64,000 nucleotides of DNA from Hericium rajendrae (taxonomy: Eukaryota > Basidiomycota > Agaricomycetes > Russulales > Hericiaceae): NCBI GenBank assembly GCA_033439255.1, contig CM065879.1:2026501-2090500 (forward strand), in the 5' to 3' direction. Of the stretch, positions 23,500 through 35,375 are shown one piece after another. The first letter of the stretch is position 1. The number at the start of each line of letters is the position of its first letter. A model generated the notes under the pieces. It did no database searches, was not told the DNA's origin, and saw only the letters and a list, made by a program, of their open reading frames with translations. The position numbers were made by a program, and so were the translations under genes.

Positions 23500-24919
23500 A
23501 TGGTCGCCGATCGGCATGCCTCAAGCTCTACGGATTCTCTACCAGAACAGCATCCCGACATGTTTCATTGGAAACTCATCCAGCGAGACGGTACGATCAC
23601 CCTTTCCGAAGCTTACCCCTACGCTGCATACACGGAACCAGGTGATCCGACTGAGCTAGAGGACCTCGACTTCGACCTAGTCAAACTTTGCAAAATAGCG
23701 GAGAGATTTTGTGGCGGAATCAAGGTCACCGAGGTCCAGAATATTGCCATAGGTGGATATCACAAGGTACGTGTCCCGGATTCCCACTAATATCCCAGAA
23801 GTCAGTTCATTGACGTGCCAGACTTACAGATATACGAACTTCGTTTTGTCAGCGGAGACTCCGAAGTCTCACTCATAGCCCGCCCCTTCCTCTCCCAGGT
23901 CATCGATAAATGGGGCCGGGAGCATTGCTCTCGAATGGTTGTGAGCGAGGCAGCGGTGTTGACGCTTCTGCACCATACGTCGACGATCCCTGTACCACGC
24001 TGCGTTTCCCATTCTGAATGTCTGCCCGAATGGGGTGTGCAGGACGGCAGCCCGTGGATGCTCCTAGAGAGATGCAGCGGCGTGACAAGCGAATGGTTCC
24101 GAAATGCGACTAGCAAAGAGGCTAAGGTTCGTTGGATGTCATGGCGCCGTGAAAATGTCGAGTGCTGATACCGTTCAATTTGCACAGATTCGAATGCTGC
24201 ATGCTTTCGCAGATATATGCGTGCAGCTTGCTCGAGTTCCGCTTCCGAGGTCTGCACCTATTGGGAGTTTACTGTCCTTCGACGTTACTTCTCAGTCTGT
24301 CGAGGTTGGACAACTCTTCAGCCCAGACGCAGTCGGCCCATTTGCGACGTACGAATCCTACGTCTTGCATCTTGTACATTGTGCTGAGAAGACCATGGGA
24401 ACCGAGACCTGTAAAGAGCTGGACGGTGTCCTCGCTTTAGCTGGTCGCCTGGCACCCCCGTCCACCGACACAAGTATGTGGCGTCGGACCCTTCAGCATG
24501 GTGACTTGAGCCACCACAATATTATGTCCACCGACGGGCGCATCGACGCCATCATAGACTGGGATGTACATGCCATCGTGCCCGCGTTTCTTGCGCTCGA
24601 CTATCCCGCGTGGCTTATCGACGACGGGATCTCTGACAGACGATTCGCGCGACAGAAAGAATGGGCCGAGTTGGAGGAGGATGCCGCTGAGTATAGGAAC
24701 ATATTCGCTGAGGTGAGCGTCCGTCTCGCCATTGACGATGGGGTACTGATCGAGGCGCAGAGTGTCAGTTCTCTTGACCCAGACTGCATGAAGGTCCTCG
24801 AGGCCGGGTTGACGGCTCGTCGCTTAATAGCCTGGTTGTGTTCTTGGAGTAATGACGAACTGTTCCTTACTGGATTTGCCGTGTGGAGGGCGGGCGTCGA
24901 GACAGAACTGGGTGTCTGA
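23500..24919 (+). CDS. APH-fold small-molecule kinase, copy 2
   Basis: Exons 23500-23766, 23830-24126, 24188-24712 and 24761-24919 give 415 residues, closest to copy 1. The catalytic loop reads HGDLSHHN and the metal site IIDWD. The N-lobe strand reads SLIARP. Intron 2 (24127-24187) is not a multiple of three, whereas intron 3 (48 nt, 24713-24760) is and has no stop. All exon frames are intact, so the gene looks functional even though the neighbouring GPI11 duplicate is dead. Confidence 0.82.
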
Positions 24920-25403
24920 TTCTGACCCGTGTTCCGGAGAAAGGTGCTCGGGCAAGTGTCTGTGGTTGGCCATGCTTTGCGCTAATGTGAAGTAAAGACG
25001 AACATTGTCTTCGCGCGGTCCCCATCCGAGATCATGTGCGTAGTTTTTATATGGTAGGAAATGCGTTCTGACACTGCGCGAAACCTGCTAGATACTGTCT
25101 GTGCGACGTCATCGACACGACCGAACATCCATGAGGCCAACGATCAAGGTACGCTTTTTGCTATCGTGACCGGTTCGATTGCGGGCAGATTGAGCGTCTC
25201 TGAATGCCGCATGTGGATATTTTGTTGACGAAGATTTCAAGAAGGCACTGCGCCATATTTTCGTTCCTCGGCGTCAGAGAAAGGCAACCACGAGGCTCCT
25301 AGGACATGGGGTCCGTTGTGGTATATGAGCGTCTCAGATGGGAATTACTTATTCTCGACCAGATTCCCGAAATTTGTGAACCTGACCGCAATAATTCGTG
25401 GAC
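24920..25403. other. Spacer before kinase gene 3
   Basis: About 480 bp, repeated before kinase 4 at 27359-27825. It contains no gene and probably holds the promoters of kinases 3 and 4. Shared landmarks include a stretch ending in ATATGAGCGTCTC. Confidence 0.6.
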
Positions 25404-26797
25404 ATGGCCGCCTATCATTGGAGAGTCTTCGGAAAAGACGGCACTATCACGACAGGCGACGTCTTCCCCTACGACGAACCCATTCTCTCGATTCCAGGGG
25501 ATCTCGCCGAGCAAAAGGACCTCAGCTTCGACCTTCTCGGCGTTTGCAAAGTAGCAGAGCAGTTTTGTGGCGGGCTCAAAATAACCGAGGCACAGATGAT
25601 ATCTGAAGGTGGATATCACGATGTACGTATCGCAATACTTTCCCAGGGGCGAATTAATTAATGTACCACATTTATGCACAGATTTACGAGCTTCGTACTG
25701 ACGGCGGAGACTCCAGAGCTTCACTCATAGTCCGACCGTTCCTCCAACCTCTCGTCGATAAATGGGGCCAGGAGAAGTGTTCTCGCATGCTTGTGAGCGA
25801 AGTAGCCGTGTTGGCGGCCTTACGCCACACGTCAACTATCCCCGTGCCACGCTGCTTTTCTCATTCTGCATGTCAGTCCGAGGTAAGCCTGCGTGACGGT
25901 AATCCGTGGATGATCTTGGAGAAGTGCAAAGGCGAAGCGAGCGAGTGTATGTTTTCTGAACTCAGCAAAGAAGCCAAGGTCAGTTTGGTGCTGTGGCATG
26001 GCAACACTGCGTGCTGACACCTGTGTAACTTAACAGATCCGCATGCTACACGAGTTTGCAGATATTAGGGTGCAGCTTTCTAGGGTTCCAGTTCCGAGCT
26101 CCTCGCCCATTGGGAGTCTACTCTCTTTCGACGCTGCTACGGGCTCTGTCCAGGTTGGACCGCTTTACGCTGCGGGTCTCGTAGGCGGAGCAGGCCCGTT
26201 TCCGACATACCAGTCTTACATATCACACCTCGTCAAACGCGCCGAGGAGATCATGGGGGGCGAGACTTGCAAAGAGCTGCAAGGAATCGCCGCCCTTGCT
26301 GAACGCCTCGCACCATCCGAAGACGATCGCATGTGGCGCCCTACACTCATGCACGGCGATCTGGACCCGAAGAATATCCTTTCCAGCAACGGGCATATCG
26401 ACGCTATCCTGGACTGGGAGTTCCATGCTGTCGTACCCGCGTTTCTTGCGCTCGACTATCCCAAGTGGCTCGTCAACGAGGGGATAACTGACAGACGATT
26501 CGCGCCGATGTGCTTGGATGGCGTGACGTGCTCGCGGTCGTGGGTAGAAACGGAGGAAGATGCTGCGGAGTACAGGGCGATATTCGCTCAGGTAAGGGTT
26601 GTTTGGCTGCCGCCAGTATCCCAGCGCTGATCAAGATGTAGAGCGTCAGTGCTTTTGACCCGAACTACATGAGGATCGTCGAGGCTGGCTCGAACGCACG
26701 CCGCCTGGTGGAATGGTTGCTATATTGGGGCAACTACGAAACATTTTTTCCTGCGTTTGCCGCATGGAGAGCCCATGTCGAAGGGTCAGAAAATTAA
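25404..26797 (+). CDS. APH-fold small-molecule kinase, copy 3
   Basis: Exons 25404-25622, 25682-25978, 26037-26591 and 26642-26797 give 408 residues. The catalytic loop is HGDLDPKN and the metal site ILDWE. Copy 4 starts with ATG six bases upstream (27826); here that codon is GTG, so the start is the second Met codon (MAAYHW). Intron 3 is 50 nt here and must be spliced to keep the frame, unlike in the other copies. Copies 3 and 4 form a close pair distinct from copies 1 and 2. Confidence 0.78.
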
Positions 26798-27019
26798 TTT
26801 GTACGCTGTCTCGCGTCATCCAGAGAATGGTCCGAGATGACAAGGTCTCAGGCGTGTTTTTCTGTCGTGTTTATTATTGTTTGTTCAATAACGTCTGTCA
26901 TATTCCAGGATATCGCATAGCGAAATTGAAGCCAAATCTTCTACGAGCTCGACAAAACAGGTCTTCCTCCGTCTTCAAATGGAATGTTGCTGAGTGCTTT
27001 CCAGCACCCACTGCTGCGT

Positions 27020-27230
27020 GTTTTCCTCTCTGGCCTTCACTTTCTCTTCCTCAAAGTAAGTCTGCAATGCACTGACATAGCGCTGTAAGCAGTACGACCT
27101 GTGCTTTTTTTTCCGCCCTTTTAAGCATCTTAAGGTGATGTTTCGCAACGGTAAGTTTTCCGTTCTCGACAGCGGTTGCCACGCCGCTAGACCTGGCCAT
27201 CGATGAGTAGCCGGCAAGGCAGCTACCCTG
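27020..27230 (-). pseudogene. Remnant of the minus-strand gene that follows kinase 4
   Basis: The minus strand matches the C-terminal part of the gene at 29398-29870 (GVATAxExGKL, then KMLKRA and a later EKVKAR), but stops and shifts break it and the 5' half is absent. It shows that the duplicated unit was kinase plus this downstream gene. Confidence 0.6.
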
Positions 27231-27287
27231 TGTTGCCTTCCCTTCAGGCTTGCTTGCTACCTGACTGAACGTTGGTTCTTCGGTGCC

Positions 27288-27358
27288 AGTGGTGATGAAC
27301 TGTTTCTTACTCCGTTTGCCGCGTGGAGAGCGAAATTGAGGCAGAACTGGATGTCTAA
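27288..27358 (+). pseudogene. 3' tail of a kinase gene (plus-strand remnant)
   Basis: Matches the final codons of kinases 1 and 2, including the stop region, with a small deletion. It is followed by the same 3' spacer seen after kinase 2 (24920 onward). It marks a recombination breakpoint between tandem units. Confidence 0.7.
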
Positions 27359-27825
27359 TCCTGATACATATTCCGGAGAGCTGCCTGTGTTTGACCGTGC
27401 TCTGCGCTAATGTGAAGTAAAGATAAACATTATCTTCGGGCGGTGCCCATGCGAAAACATGTGCGTAGTTTTTATCTAGTAGGTAACGCTTTCTGACATT
27501 GCCCGAAACCTGCCAGATACTGTCTTTGCGACGTCATCGACACGGCCGAACATCCACGAGGCCAACGATCAAGGTACACTCTTCGCTATCATGACCTGTT
27601 TGATTGCAGGCAAATTGAGCGCCTCTGTATGCCGCATGTGTATATCTTTTTAACGAAGATTTCAAGAAGGCACTGCGCCATATTTTCGTTCCTCGGCGTC
27701 AGGGTAAGACAACCACGAGGCTCCTAGGATTTGGCGTCCGCTGCGGTATATGAGCGTCTCTCAGTTAGAAATTACTTATCCTCGACCAGATTCCCGAAAT
27801 TTTGTGGACCTGACCGCAATAGTTC

Positions 27826-29196
27826 ATGGACATGGCCGCCTACCAATGGAGAGTCTTCGAGAAAGATGGCACTATTACCACTGTCGACGTCGAGCCCAGC
27901 GATATGCCTATCATCAAAATTCCAGGAGATCCCGCCGAGTTGGAGGAACTGGGCTTCGACCTCCTCAATATATGCAAAGTAGCAGATCAGTTCTGTGGGA
28001 GACTCAAAATCACCGAGGCACAGATGATTAGTGTTGGTGGATACCACGACGTATGTACGAATCTCTCGAAGTCATACTAGAGGACAGGTCGTTGATGTGT
28101 CGCAGATTTATGAACTTCGTACCGGCGGCGGGGACCCCAAAGTCTCACTCATCGCCCGACCCTTCCTGGCACCGCTCCTCGATGCATGGGGACATGAGAA
28201 TTGTTCTGGCATGCTTTTGAGCGAGGTAGCGGTGATGGCGCTCTTGCGCCACACATCGACCATTCCTGTGCCGCGCTGTCTTTCTCATTCTGTATCCGAC
28301 GGTGAAAACCCATGGATGCTCTTGGAGAAATGCAGTGGCGTTGCAAGTGAATGTATGAGGTCTGCCCTCAGTAAAGAAGCCAAGGTCCGTTTGGCGCGGT
28401 TGTATGGCAGTATCACGAGCTGACACCTTCACAGATCCGCATGCTACACGAGTTCGCCGATATAACTGTGCAGCTGTCCCGAGTTCCAGTTCCGAGTTCC
28501 GCGCCCATTGGGAGTGTACTCTCTTTCGATACTACTACGGGCTCTGTTCAGGTTGGACCGCTTTACGCTGCGGGTCTCACAGGCGGAGCAGGCCCGTTTC
28601 CGACGTACCAGTCTTACATATCGCACCTCGTCAAACGCGCCGAGGAGATCATGGGGGGCGAGACTTGCAAAGAGCTGCAGGGAATCGTCGCCCTCGCTGA
28701 ACGCCTCGCACCGTCCGAAGACAGTCGCATGTGGCGCCCTACACTCATGCACGGCGATCTGGACCCGAAGAATATCCTTTCCAGCAATGGGCATATCGAC
28801 GCTATCCTAGACTGGGAGTTCCACGCCGTCGTACCCGCGTTTCTTGCCCTGGACTATCCCAAATGGCTCGTCGACGAAGGGATAACAGACAGACGATTCG
28901 CGCCATTGACATTTAGCGGGCGGTGCTCGCGGTCGTGGGTCGAAACGGAGGAGGATGCAGCGGAGTACAGGAGGATCTTCGCTCAGGTAGGCACTGCTTT
29001 CGCTGCTGCTAGTATTCAGGTGCTGATCGAGATCCAGAGCGTCACTGCTCTTGATCCTGATTACATGCGGATCGTCGAGGCTGGGTCGAATGCCCGTCGC
29101 TTAGTGGACTGGCTGCTCCAGTGGAGCCAATACGAACCGTATCACACTGGGTTTGCCGCATGGAGAGCCTACGTCGAAGGGTCAGAAGGCGTTTAG
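27826..29196 (+). CDS. APH-fold small-molecule kinase, copy 4
   Basis: Exons 27826-28050, 28106-28384, 28435-28986 and 29038-29196 give 404 residues. The motifs HGDLDPKN and ILDWE are intact. Exon 2 is six codons shorter than in the other copies, between the SHS and PW landmarks. Intron 3 (51 nt) is a stop-free multiple of three. A second Met at codon 3 corresponds to the start of copy 3. The next gene converges from the minus strand, with stops about 200 bp apart. Confidence 0.82.
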
Positions 29197-29397
29197 ACTA
29201 TAGCCCATCTCGCGGCATCAACGAGACTGGTGTAGTCAGTTCGGGCGTGTTTTGGTGTCGTCTGGCCATTGTTTATCTGAATCTTTATCGCATCACAGAA
29301 TACTACATAGCGAGAAGGAAGCTGAGTCTTTCACGAGTTCGAGAACATAGACCTTCCTCAGTCTTCAACGAGAATGTTGCCGACTGCTTTTCAGCAC

Positions 29398-29870
29398 TTA
29401 CCGCTGCGTGTTCCCCTTTCTAGCCTTCACTTTCTCGTGCTCCAAGTAAGCCTGCAGCACGTTGCTGCCTCGCTTCGCGCTGTAAGAAGTAGGATTTGCA
29501 TTCTCTTTCGCCCTTTTAAGCATCTCAAGGTTGTGTTTCGCGGCGGCAAGCTTTCCGTCCTCAATAGCGGTCGCCACGCCGCTAAACGTGGCCGTCGACG
29601 AGTAGCCGGCGAGGGAAGTGCCCTGCATTGCCTTCCCTTCAGGCTTGCTTGCCATATGAACGAGCGGAATCGGCTGTGAGTGCTTCACTGCTCCACTGGT
29701 CGGAACAGAGTAGGTTGTGCTTGTGTTCGTGCTCGGGCACTCTGCCTTGTCCGACTTCGAGAGGCCTTTCTGGTTACCAACTGGTGGGACGCTGTCATGG
29801 AAGGGAATCAACATTTGTGAGCGGTCTTCAGCGGCGGTCTCAGCGAAGACACGACTCACGCTGAGGACAT
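29398..29870 (-). CDS. Unrecognised small protein downstream of kinase 4
   Basis: Two exons (29870-29860, 29791-29398) give 134 residues from the first ATG (MSSAVPPVGNQKG). The body is polar and Ser/Thr/Pro-rich and the C-terminus is a basic helix (AAAKHNLEMLKRAKENA...VKARKG). The frame is open upstream of the ATG and resembles the first exon of the gene at 30685-31454, sharing AARYK and the same donor GTGAGTCGT, so an upstream exon may exist. Function unknown. Confidence 0.5.
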
Positions 29871-30684
29871 GGTTTGTCGCTGATGTCGGGCGGGGATCGA
29901 GGGTAGGTGGATGTCTGCAGATATGTTCAATGGTCGAAAAATGGAACGGGGGAGCTTGGAAGGCCAGGTTAACAGACAAGTGCGGTTCTTATACCTCGCA
30001 GCGCCGTGGGTGGCAATACGTGAGAATATATGGAGGGAATCAAAGCCAATGAAAATGGAACCAAGCGTACGTATCGCGCCTCAGTCGCAATAGCGATGAG
30101 CCATGTGCCATGGTCAAAGCGGGTGCTTTGACTGATTATAACATCGGACAAGGATAACGCAATAGTCCAGGCCGGCGAAGCGATGGCGCCGCTGACCGAC
30201 ACTGTCTTTCAGAGCGCTCTGGCAAACAATCGCTGTACGTGTTCATTGTAGAAAGACTGACATATCTGCAACGCTCACCTATCGGTGTTGATATCGTGCG
30301 CCGGCCGCTAGCCCATCTGTACGGGATCATCGATCAGCCCTTTCAGATACATCGCGAGATACCTGCATGAATTCAAGCATAAAATTATGATGTGACGGTG
30401 GAAGGATAGCAGAACGTGGTCACAGGACAGGACATACCTTAAACACAGAACGACTTTCTTCTGTCTAAGGTCTGCTCGGAGATTGAGGACATACTTCGAC
30501 CGCAAATTTTTGCGTAACCTGGGCGTCAGTCATCAAAGATAGCGATTGCTCTTCCAATTCGCTTGGATCGATATCCAGGCTCAGCCAGTACTATTGCAGA
30601 TGTCTCCATAACCTCTTGGACGACGTCATAGTCATCTATCGCCTTCGTCGTTCGGACACCTTGCCAGTCATTACAATCCGAGCA

Positions 30685-31454
30685 TCAGGGACATGAACGC
30701 GTCGAGTTGTTCCTCCTGGTCTCTGGACCCGTCGGATCTGCAGATGTAGATGCGAGGTGAGACACTTGGACCAAACTCGCCCTACTACTAGCGGGCTGTT
30801 CCGCCGTCTCGACGCGGCTCGCAGAATGTGCCAGCAGGGCTGGTGACGAAGGCTGCGCCATATCAGCGCGTCTGCGAGCCTGGGGAGCACAAGTGCTATC
30901 GCCGCTTGAGGCGGGTTTCTTTCCCCCGTCTTGAAATTTGAAAGTGATCCTCCCACAGTGACCACTGGACCGCCCGCTAGGAGTTAGACGTTTGGTCGCT
31001 TCGGTAGATGTACTGGCCTGGGGAGCAGGAGCTCCACGGCTGTTTGAGGACTTTAGCTGGCCTGGACCCTTTGTTCTACCCAAGTGAACAGCCGGCTCGG
31101 GACAGGGTATAGGTCTGGGTTCCCCGACAGAGGAGGTGGCCCTGTGGTTTTGGCAGGTTGACGCCACTGTTCTATTGGGCATTTCCTTGACGGCCCACAA
31201 TCTCCACAACCATTCCTGCTATTGCTGTGCAGAACAGAAGTGGCATATGCGTATGGTCAACAAGACAGGTCATTGAACGGGGTTTCGCAAGAACGACTCA
31301 CCCACCGGACGCAGATGATTCTCTTTCTCTGGCCCCAGCTACTACACTTTGTACGGCGAGATTCATAGGTCTTGAACAAGGAGAGAGATTGAGGTAGCTT
31401 GGAGTCGGCCAGGCTAGCAGAGCGCAGCCTTTTCTTATACCTCGCGGCGCTCAC
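30685..31454 (-). CDS. Unrecognised basic Ser/Pro-rich protein (5' end unresolved)
   Basis: Two exons (31454-31302, 31218-30685) join at CVRW/QEWLW without breaking the frame. The C-terminal part is basic and Ser/Thr/Pro/Ala-rich with no known domain. The first exon has no clear ATG; 31454 is only the upstream limit of the open frame, so a further 5' exon is likely between 31455 and 31760. The 5' half is paralogous to 29398-30260. Coding status is uncertain. Confidence 0.4.
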
Positions 31455-32639
31455 AAGTGCGATCGTACGAACTTGAGATCAAAGCGCGAGAATAAGACGC
31501 ACACAAGGACAATAAGGACTAGGCCAAATCGCCACATAAGATAGAACAGTGGCAATAGCGAGACATGGCCAAAGCACGCATTTTGACTGATGTTGCAGAC
31601 CAGAATACAAGATGAGCAGTAGCCACAGACGAACAGCGAGCCGGCGATGGATGATATCGCTGTTGTCCATTATCTTGCAGGCGATCCAGCTCGCGCGGTC
31701 CAAACCAGTCGTTGTACGTGTTGTTGACAGTATATATGCGCCTGTTAAACAGCCTCGTGGCGCGCGACAACCGACAGCAAGCTAGCCACAAGCCAGTAGC
31801 ACACAACAAGAGAAGGCAAGTCGTACTTATACAAGTATAAGCTGATTGATCAGGGCATCAGCGATGCAGCGAACACTGTGCAGAAGAACAGCGCTCACCA
31901 GCACCTCTGCAACGCCACCAAGCTCGCTCACCCAGGTTCAGCATAATCGTTCGAATGAGCCTATATACCCACCATCTGTTCCGAATCACTCGGTTTCGGC
32001 TCGATGGTCCAAGCCAGATGATCCCGGCGGCCCCGCAGCCCACGACGATCTTCCTCACCGTCCCCAAATTGGAGCCATTTGAATGCTTGTTTGTTCAAGT
32101 GATCGTTGCCAATGCCGACATCAGGGCCGGGGCGACGACGTAGATCATATGCAATACAGCGGTGCGCTGCTAGAGATCATGAGTTCCGAAACATGGTGCG
32201 CTCACCGCAACGCCCTCAGAAATGGTGACGCCAGCACGCGAAAACGAGCACATCGCCGTACCTGCGGAGGAAAACGGCCACTGACCTTCGGCTGAAGCAA
32301 TGTATTGATCAACCGAGCCTAGACGACTACAGAAATTAAAGACAAAATGAAACAGCACCGGAGTAACACGCGACCATGGGAGCCTATGTAATGCAGAACC
32401 GGGGAATAGATGAGAGGATTAAACTATAACTATGCAGTGTCCTGTCCGTGGTGCGATGGGGGGTAACAGGGGATGGATGGGGATGAGATGGGATGGGATT
32501 GGTGAATGTAGACAGACGAGCTGGCCTCTGCACAATGCGAAACTATAAAAGCAAACGATACATATGGATAAATAACCACACTCCACAACCAGCAAAACAC
32601 AATGCGCACCCTCAACAAGCCGTAACCGATACAGGACGC
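31455..32639. other. Spacer, no intact gene seen
   Basis: The right end of the 30685 gene region resembles 30000-30280 (a shared motif around TCGTTGTACGTGTT), so both probably hold related promoters or first exons. From about 31800 to 32640 there are only short frames and no recognised domain. A G-rich run GGATGGATGGGGATGAG lies near 32470. Confidence 0.45.
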
Positions 32640-33365
32640 TCACACGACGACGAGCGACCCGCCCTTACCACGCCCCAGCTGCACGCAGTCCCGCCCCCAA
32701 TTGCGCACGTACTCGAACTGCGGGCCCGTCTCGGGGCTGCACGGAAAACGGCGGCACTTCTCGACGGTCTTCCACTCGTCCGCGATGCGGCGCAGCGCGT
32801 CCTCGCCGTCGCGCGCGACGCCGCACTCGACGAGCCAGCACCCGACGACGAGCCCCGTGCGCCCGATGCCCCCGCGGCAGTGCACCGCCGCGATGCGGTT
32901 GCGCGCGGCGTTGCTGTGCAGGACCGCGAGGATCTGGCGCACGCTGGAGGGCGAGTCTGGCAGCGAGCGGTCGTGGATCGGGAAGGAGTGGTACTCGACG
33001 TCGGCGGGGTCGAGGGGCGGGGTGAACGCGGAGGAGCTCGCGGCGAGGTGCGCGACGTGCGAGGCGAGGTGCGGCGCGTAGGGCGAGAGCTCGCCGGACT
33101 CGGTGAGGTCGATGAAGGTGCGCACGCCGGCCTGCAGGAGGAGGTCGAGCTTCTGGCTGGAGGAGCGCGGGCACCGCGGCGTCCAGGGGTATTCGCACGC
33201 GAGGAGGAGTGGGGTCGCCCAGTATGAGTTTGGGATGGGGCGGGGGCGGAGGGCACTCATTATTGGGGGCGTGCGGAGGGTGTATTTCGTGAGATTGAGT
33301 GTTTTCGAGGCGCTGTCGATCGACGAGCGGCGCGACGAGGACGCTGGGGGGTTTTGGCGATCCAT
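32640..33365 (-). CDS. Cysteine-dependent tyrosine/dual-specificity phosphatase
   Basis: One uninterrupted exon, 241 residues. The active-site P-loop is HCRGGIGRTG (CX5R) and the general-acid loop is FPIHDRSLPD. The N-terminal ~40 residues are Ser/Arg-rich and probably unstructured. The family removes phosphate from Tyr/Ser/Thr or from phosphorylated small molecules; this one resembles the CDKN3/PTP-like group in having GIGRTG. It has no introns, unlike most neighbours. Confidence 0.82.
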   Translation of the reverse strand: MDRQNPPASSSRRSSIDSASKTLNLTKYTLRTPPIMSALRPRPIPNSYWATPLLLACEYPWTPRCPRSSSQKLDLLLQAGVRTFIDLTESGELSPYAPHLASHVAHLAASSSAFTPPLDPADVEYHSFPIHDRSLPDSPSSVRQILAVLHSNAARNRIAAVHCRGGIGRTGLVVGCWLVECGVARDGEDALRRIADEWKTVEKCRRFPCSPETGPQFEYVRNWGRDCVQLGRGKGGSLVVV

Positions 33366-35375
33366 TGGCGTCTATGGCGTAGCTGGGTATGATATATCTA
33401 TGATGGTCGTGGTGCGGGGTAAACTGGGGGAGGCGGGGGTGCGCGGGGAGAGGTATATAAGAAGGTCAGACAAAAGGAGTTTGTTCAAGTCTCCGAGACC
33501 GCCTGCTGGCCCAGATCCGTCCCTTGTACAGCCCAGATCCACCCGGCGCCAAGTCAATCCGCGACGACCTCCACGCTCCTCCAGCGCACCACCTCAGCTT
33601 CCATTCACCGCCGGCGCTGGTCTGCCCTGATGTAAGCCCCGTCGAGACCCTCTTTTACCTAGACAGCTCGAGCGAGCCGTGCAAAGGGCATCGAATCGGC
33701 GCGTTGTGCGCTCATCAGCACCCATGGCGCCTCGCCATATCAACCCACCGCCCTGTGAAAAGCGTTGAATCAACGGAGATGCAGCTTCGGATCCCTGTTG
33801 TGAGGGCGTGGCGAGACATAGCGCCATCGTGCCATGCCGCATGGAAGAAACATGCCCGATCTCCCCTCCGATTGTGCGACTATCCAACCCCCACCGGAGA
33901 TCACAGCTCGGGATCACGCTTCTCCTTCAGGTGAATGAGTTGACGTGAGTCCGAGCACGACCGGAATGCATGCATGGAAGGTGAGCCCCTGTGCTCATGC
34001 TCCGTGTCTGAGACTGACCGTTTTGGAGGCCTGGTAATGTGAAACGCAGCAGTGCTGCTCACGACCATCGAAGGTCGTGCAGTCTGTATATGGAATGAAT
34101 GCCTTGGAGCGGCTGTATCCACTTTTCCACTGCTAAAGCTGCCTAATGGCAACATCTTCATGGTCCTAGATGAAGTATCAAAGCCATGACGTGCCGCACG
34201 TTTGCCTGGAGACGAGGATCTCCTTTGCCATTGGTCTCCCGACATCGACTTCACCGACCCTCCGGTTTGCCCAGCGGCCTAGAGTCATGGTCTTGACCGA
34301 CAGATCCCATCTATCGCTGCAAACGGGGCTATACCGGTCCGGCATTCTCAATACGGTACAGCATGCATTGACCGAATCACAGTCTTTCGCAATCAAATGC
34401 ACCATTAACATGTGTCGTTGCAGGTATGTCCCGCTTCCCTCCGACCAGAAACACAAGTATCGCGCATGCCTTTCCGCGTTCACGATCTCGAGGCTGATCT
34501 TGTCATACGCGGACGCGGTTTTGACCGGCGTGTCTCAGATATCGGAAGCTATTGGTCCTGTGCTGTCAAGACTGTATATACGGTGGATTGACGAACCTGA
34601 CCTCGCTGTTCAAACATAACAAGGTTATGCCGTCGCGACCCCCGCGCCGGTACGTCCTACTTCTCGGCAGGAGCAAGATGACGTTTCGCGATGTTTCATG
34701 TCTACGATTTTCAGGGAGATTTCATATATGGCATGAACTTGTCGACCGCATAACGCATGATTTGGTACAGGGCTCTTTTTGCGCTTAAGTACGTATTCTG
34801 TCTAGCAGCCCTATGGTGCATGATCATCTGGATTCCATTTCAAACAGAGCTTAGACGAACGACTGGTCCGTATCTAATTTTTCCACCACCGATGTTGCTT
34901 ATTTACACGTCCTGGCCTCCGACGAGCCCTTGTCAATTGAATTTTAGGTTCTCTGTGTGTCTTCTCGCAGCGGAGGCCTTTACGCAATTTTTAGACATCA
35001 CATCGGTCAGTACCTTCGTCTGAACATGACGAACGCACAAAGTACACTGCGCCCACAAATCGGCACGATAGACACCGCAAGTCCTCCCCACTCTGTCAGG
35101 TGCAGCCCTGATACCGCAAGCGCCCTCTCACGGTCCGGCTACTTATCCATGTTGCTTCGCCCAGTCCGTTCTGCTCGTCATTTCTTTTCTCATGGTCAGA
35201 ACGGATCACACGACCGGCGCGAGGCGCCGGTATAGTGATAAGCTTGCGCTGGCTGCCTTATCTCAGTCACCAGGTGCGCCTCCACGCCAATACAGCCAGC
35301 TAACTGGCATCAGTGTCCTGCCAGTATATAAGACGCCTCCCCAGCCCAGCGCGCTCTCGCTTCCCACCGCTCACC
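33366..35375. other. Two-kilobase spacer without a gene I can support
   Basis: Several short frames on both strands, none with a recognisable motif and none that splice into a convincing protein. The plus strand from about 34150 to 35030 has hydrophobic pieces (for example YVFCLAALWCMIIW) that could be the ruin of a membrane-protein gene, but frames break repeatedly. The right end carries the permease promoter. Confidence 0.45.
35325..35333 (+). promoter_or_regulatory. TATA-like box of the permease gene
   Basis: TATATAAGA lies about 45 bp before the ATG at 35376. Confidence 0.5.

Noticed and set aside
32612-33256. Long frames on both strands over the phosphatase gene
   Set aside because: GC-rich shadow frames; only the 241-residue frame carries the HCRGGIGRTG active site.
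34170-35030. Hydrophobic frames as a membrane-protein gene
   Set aside because: No set of splice sites keeps a frame, and the resemblance to fungal multi-pass proteins was too weak to name.
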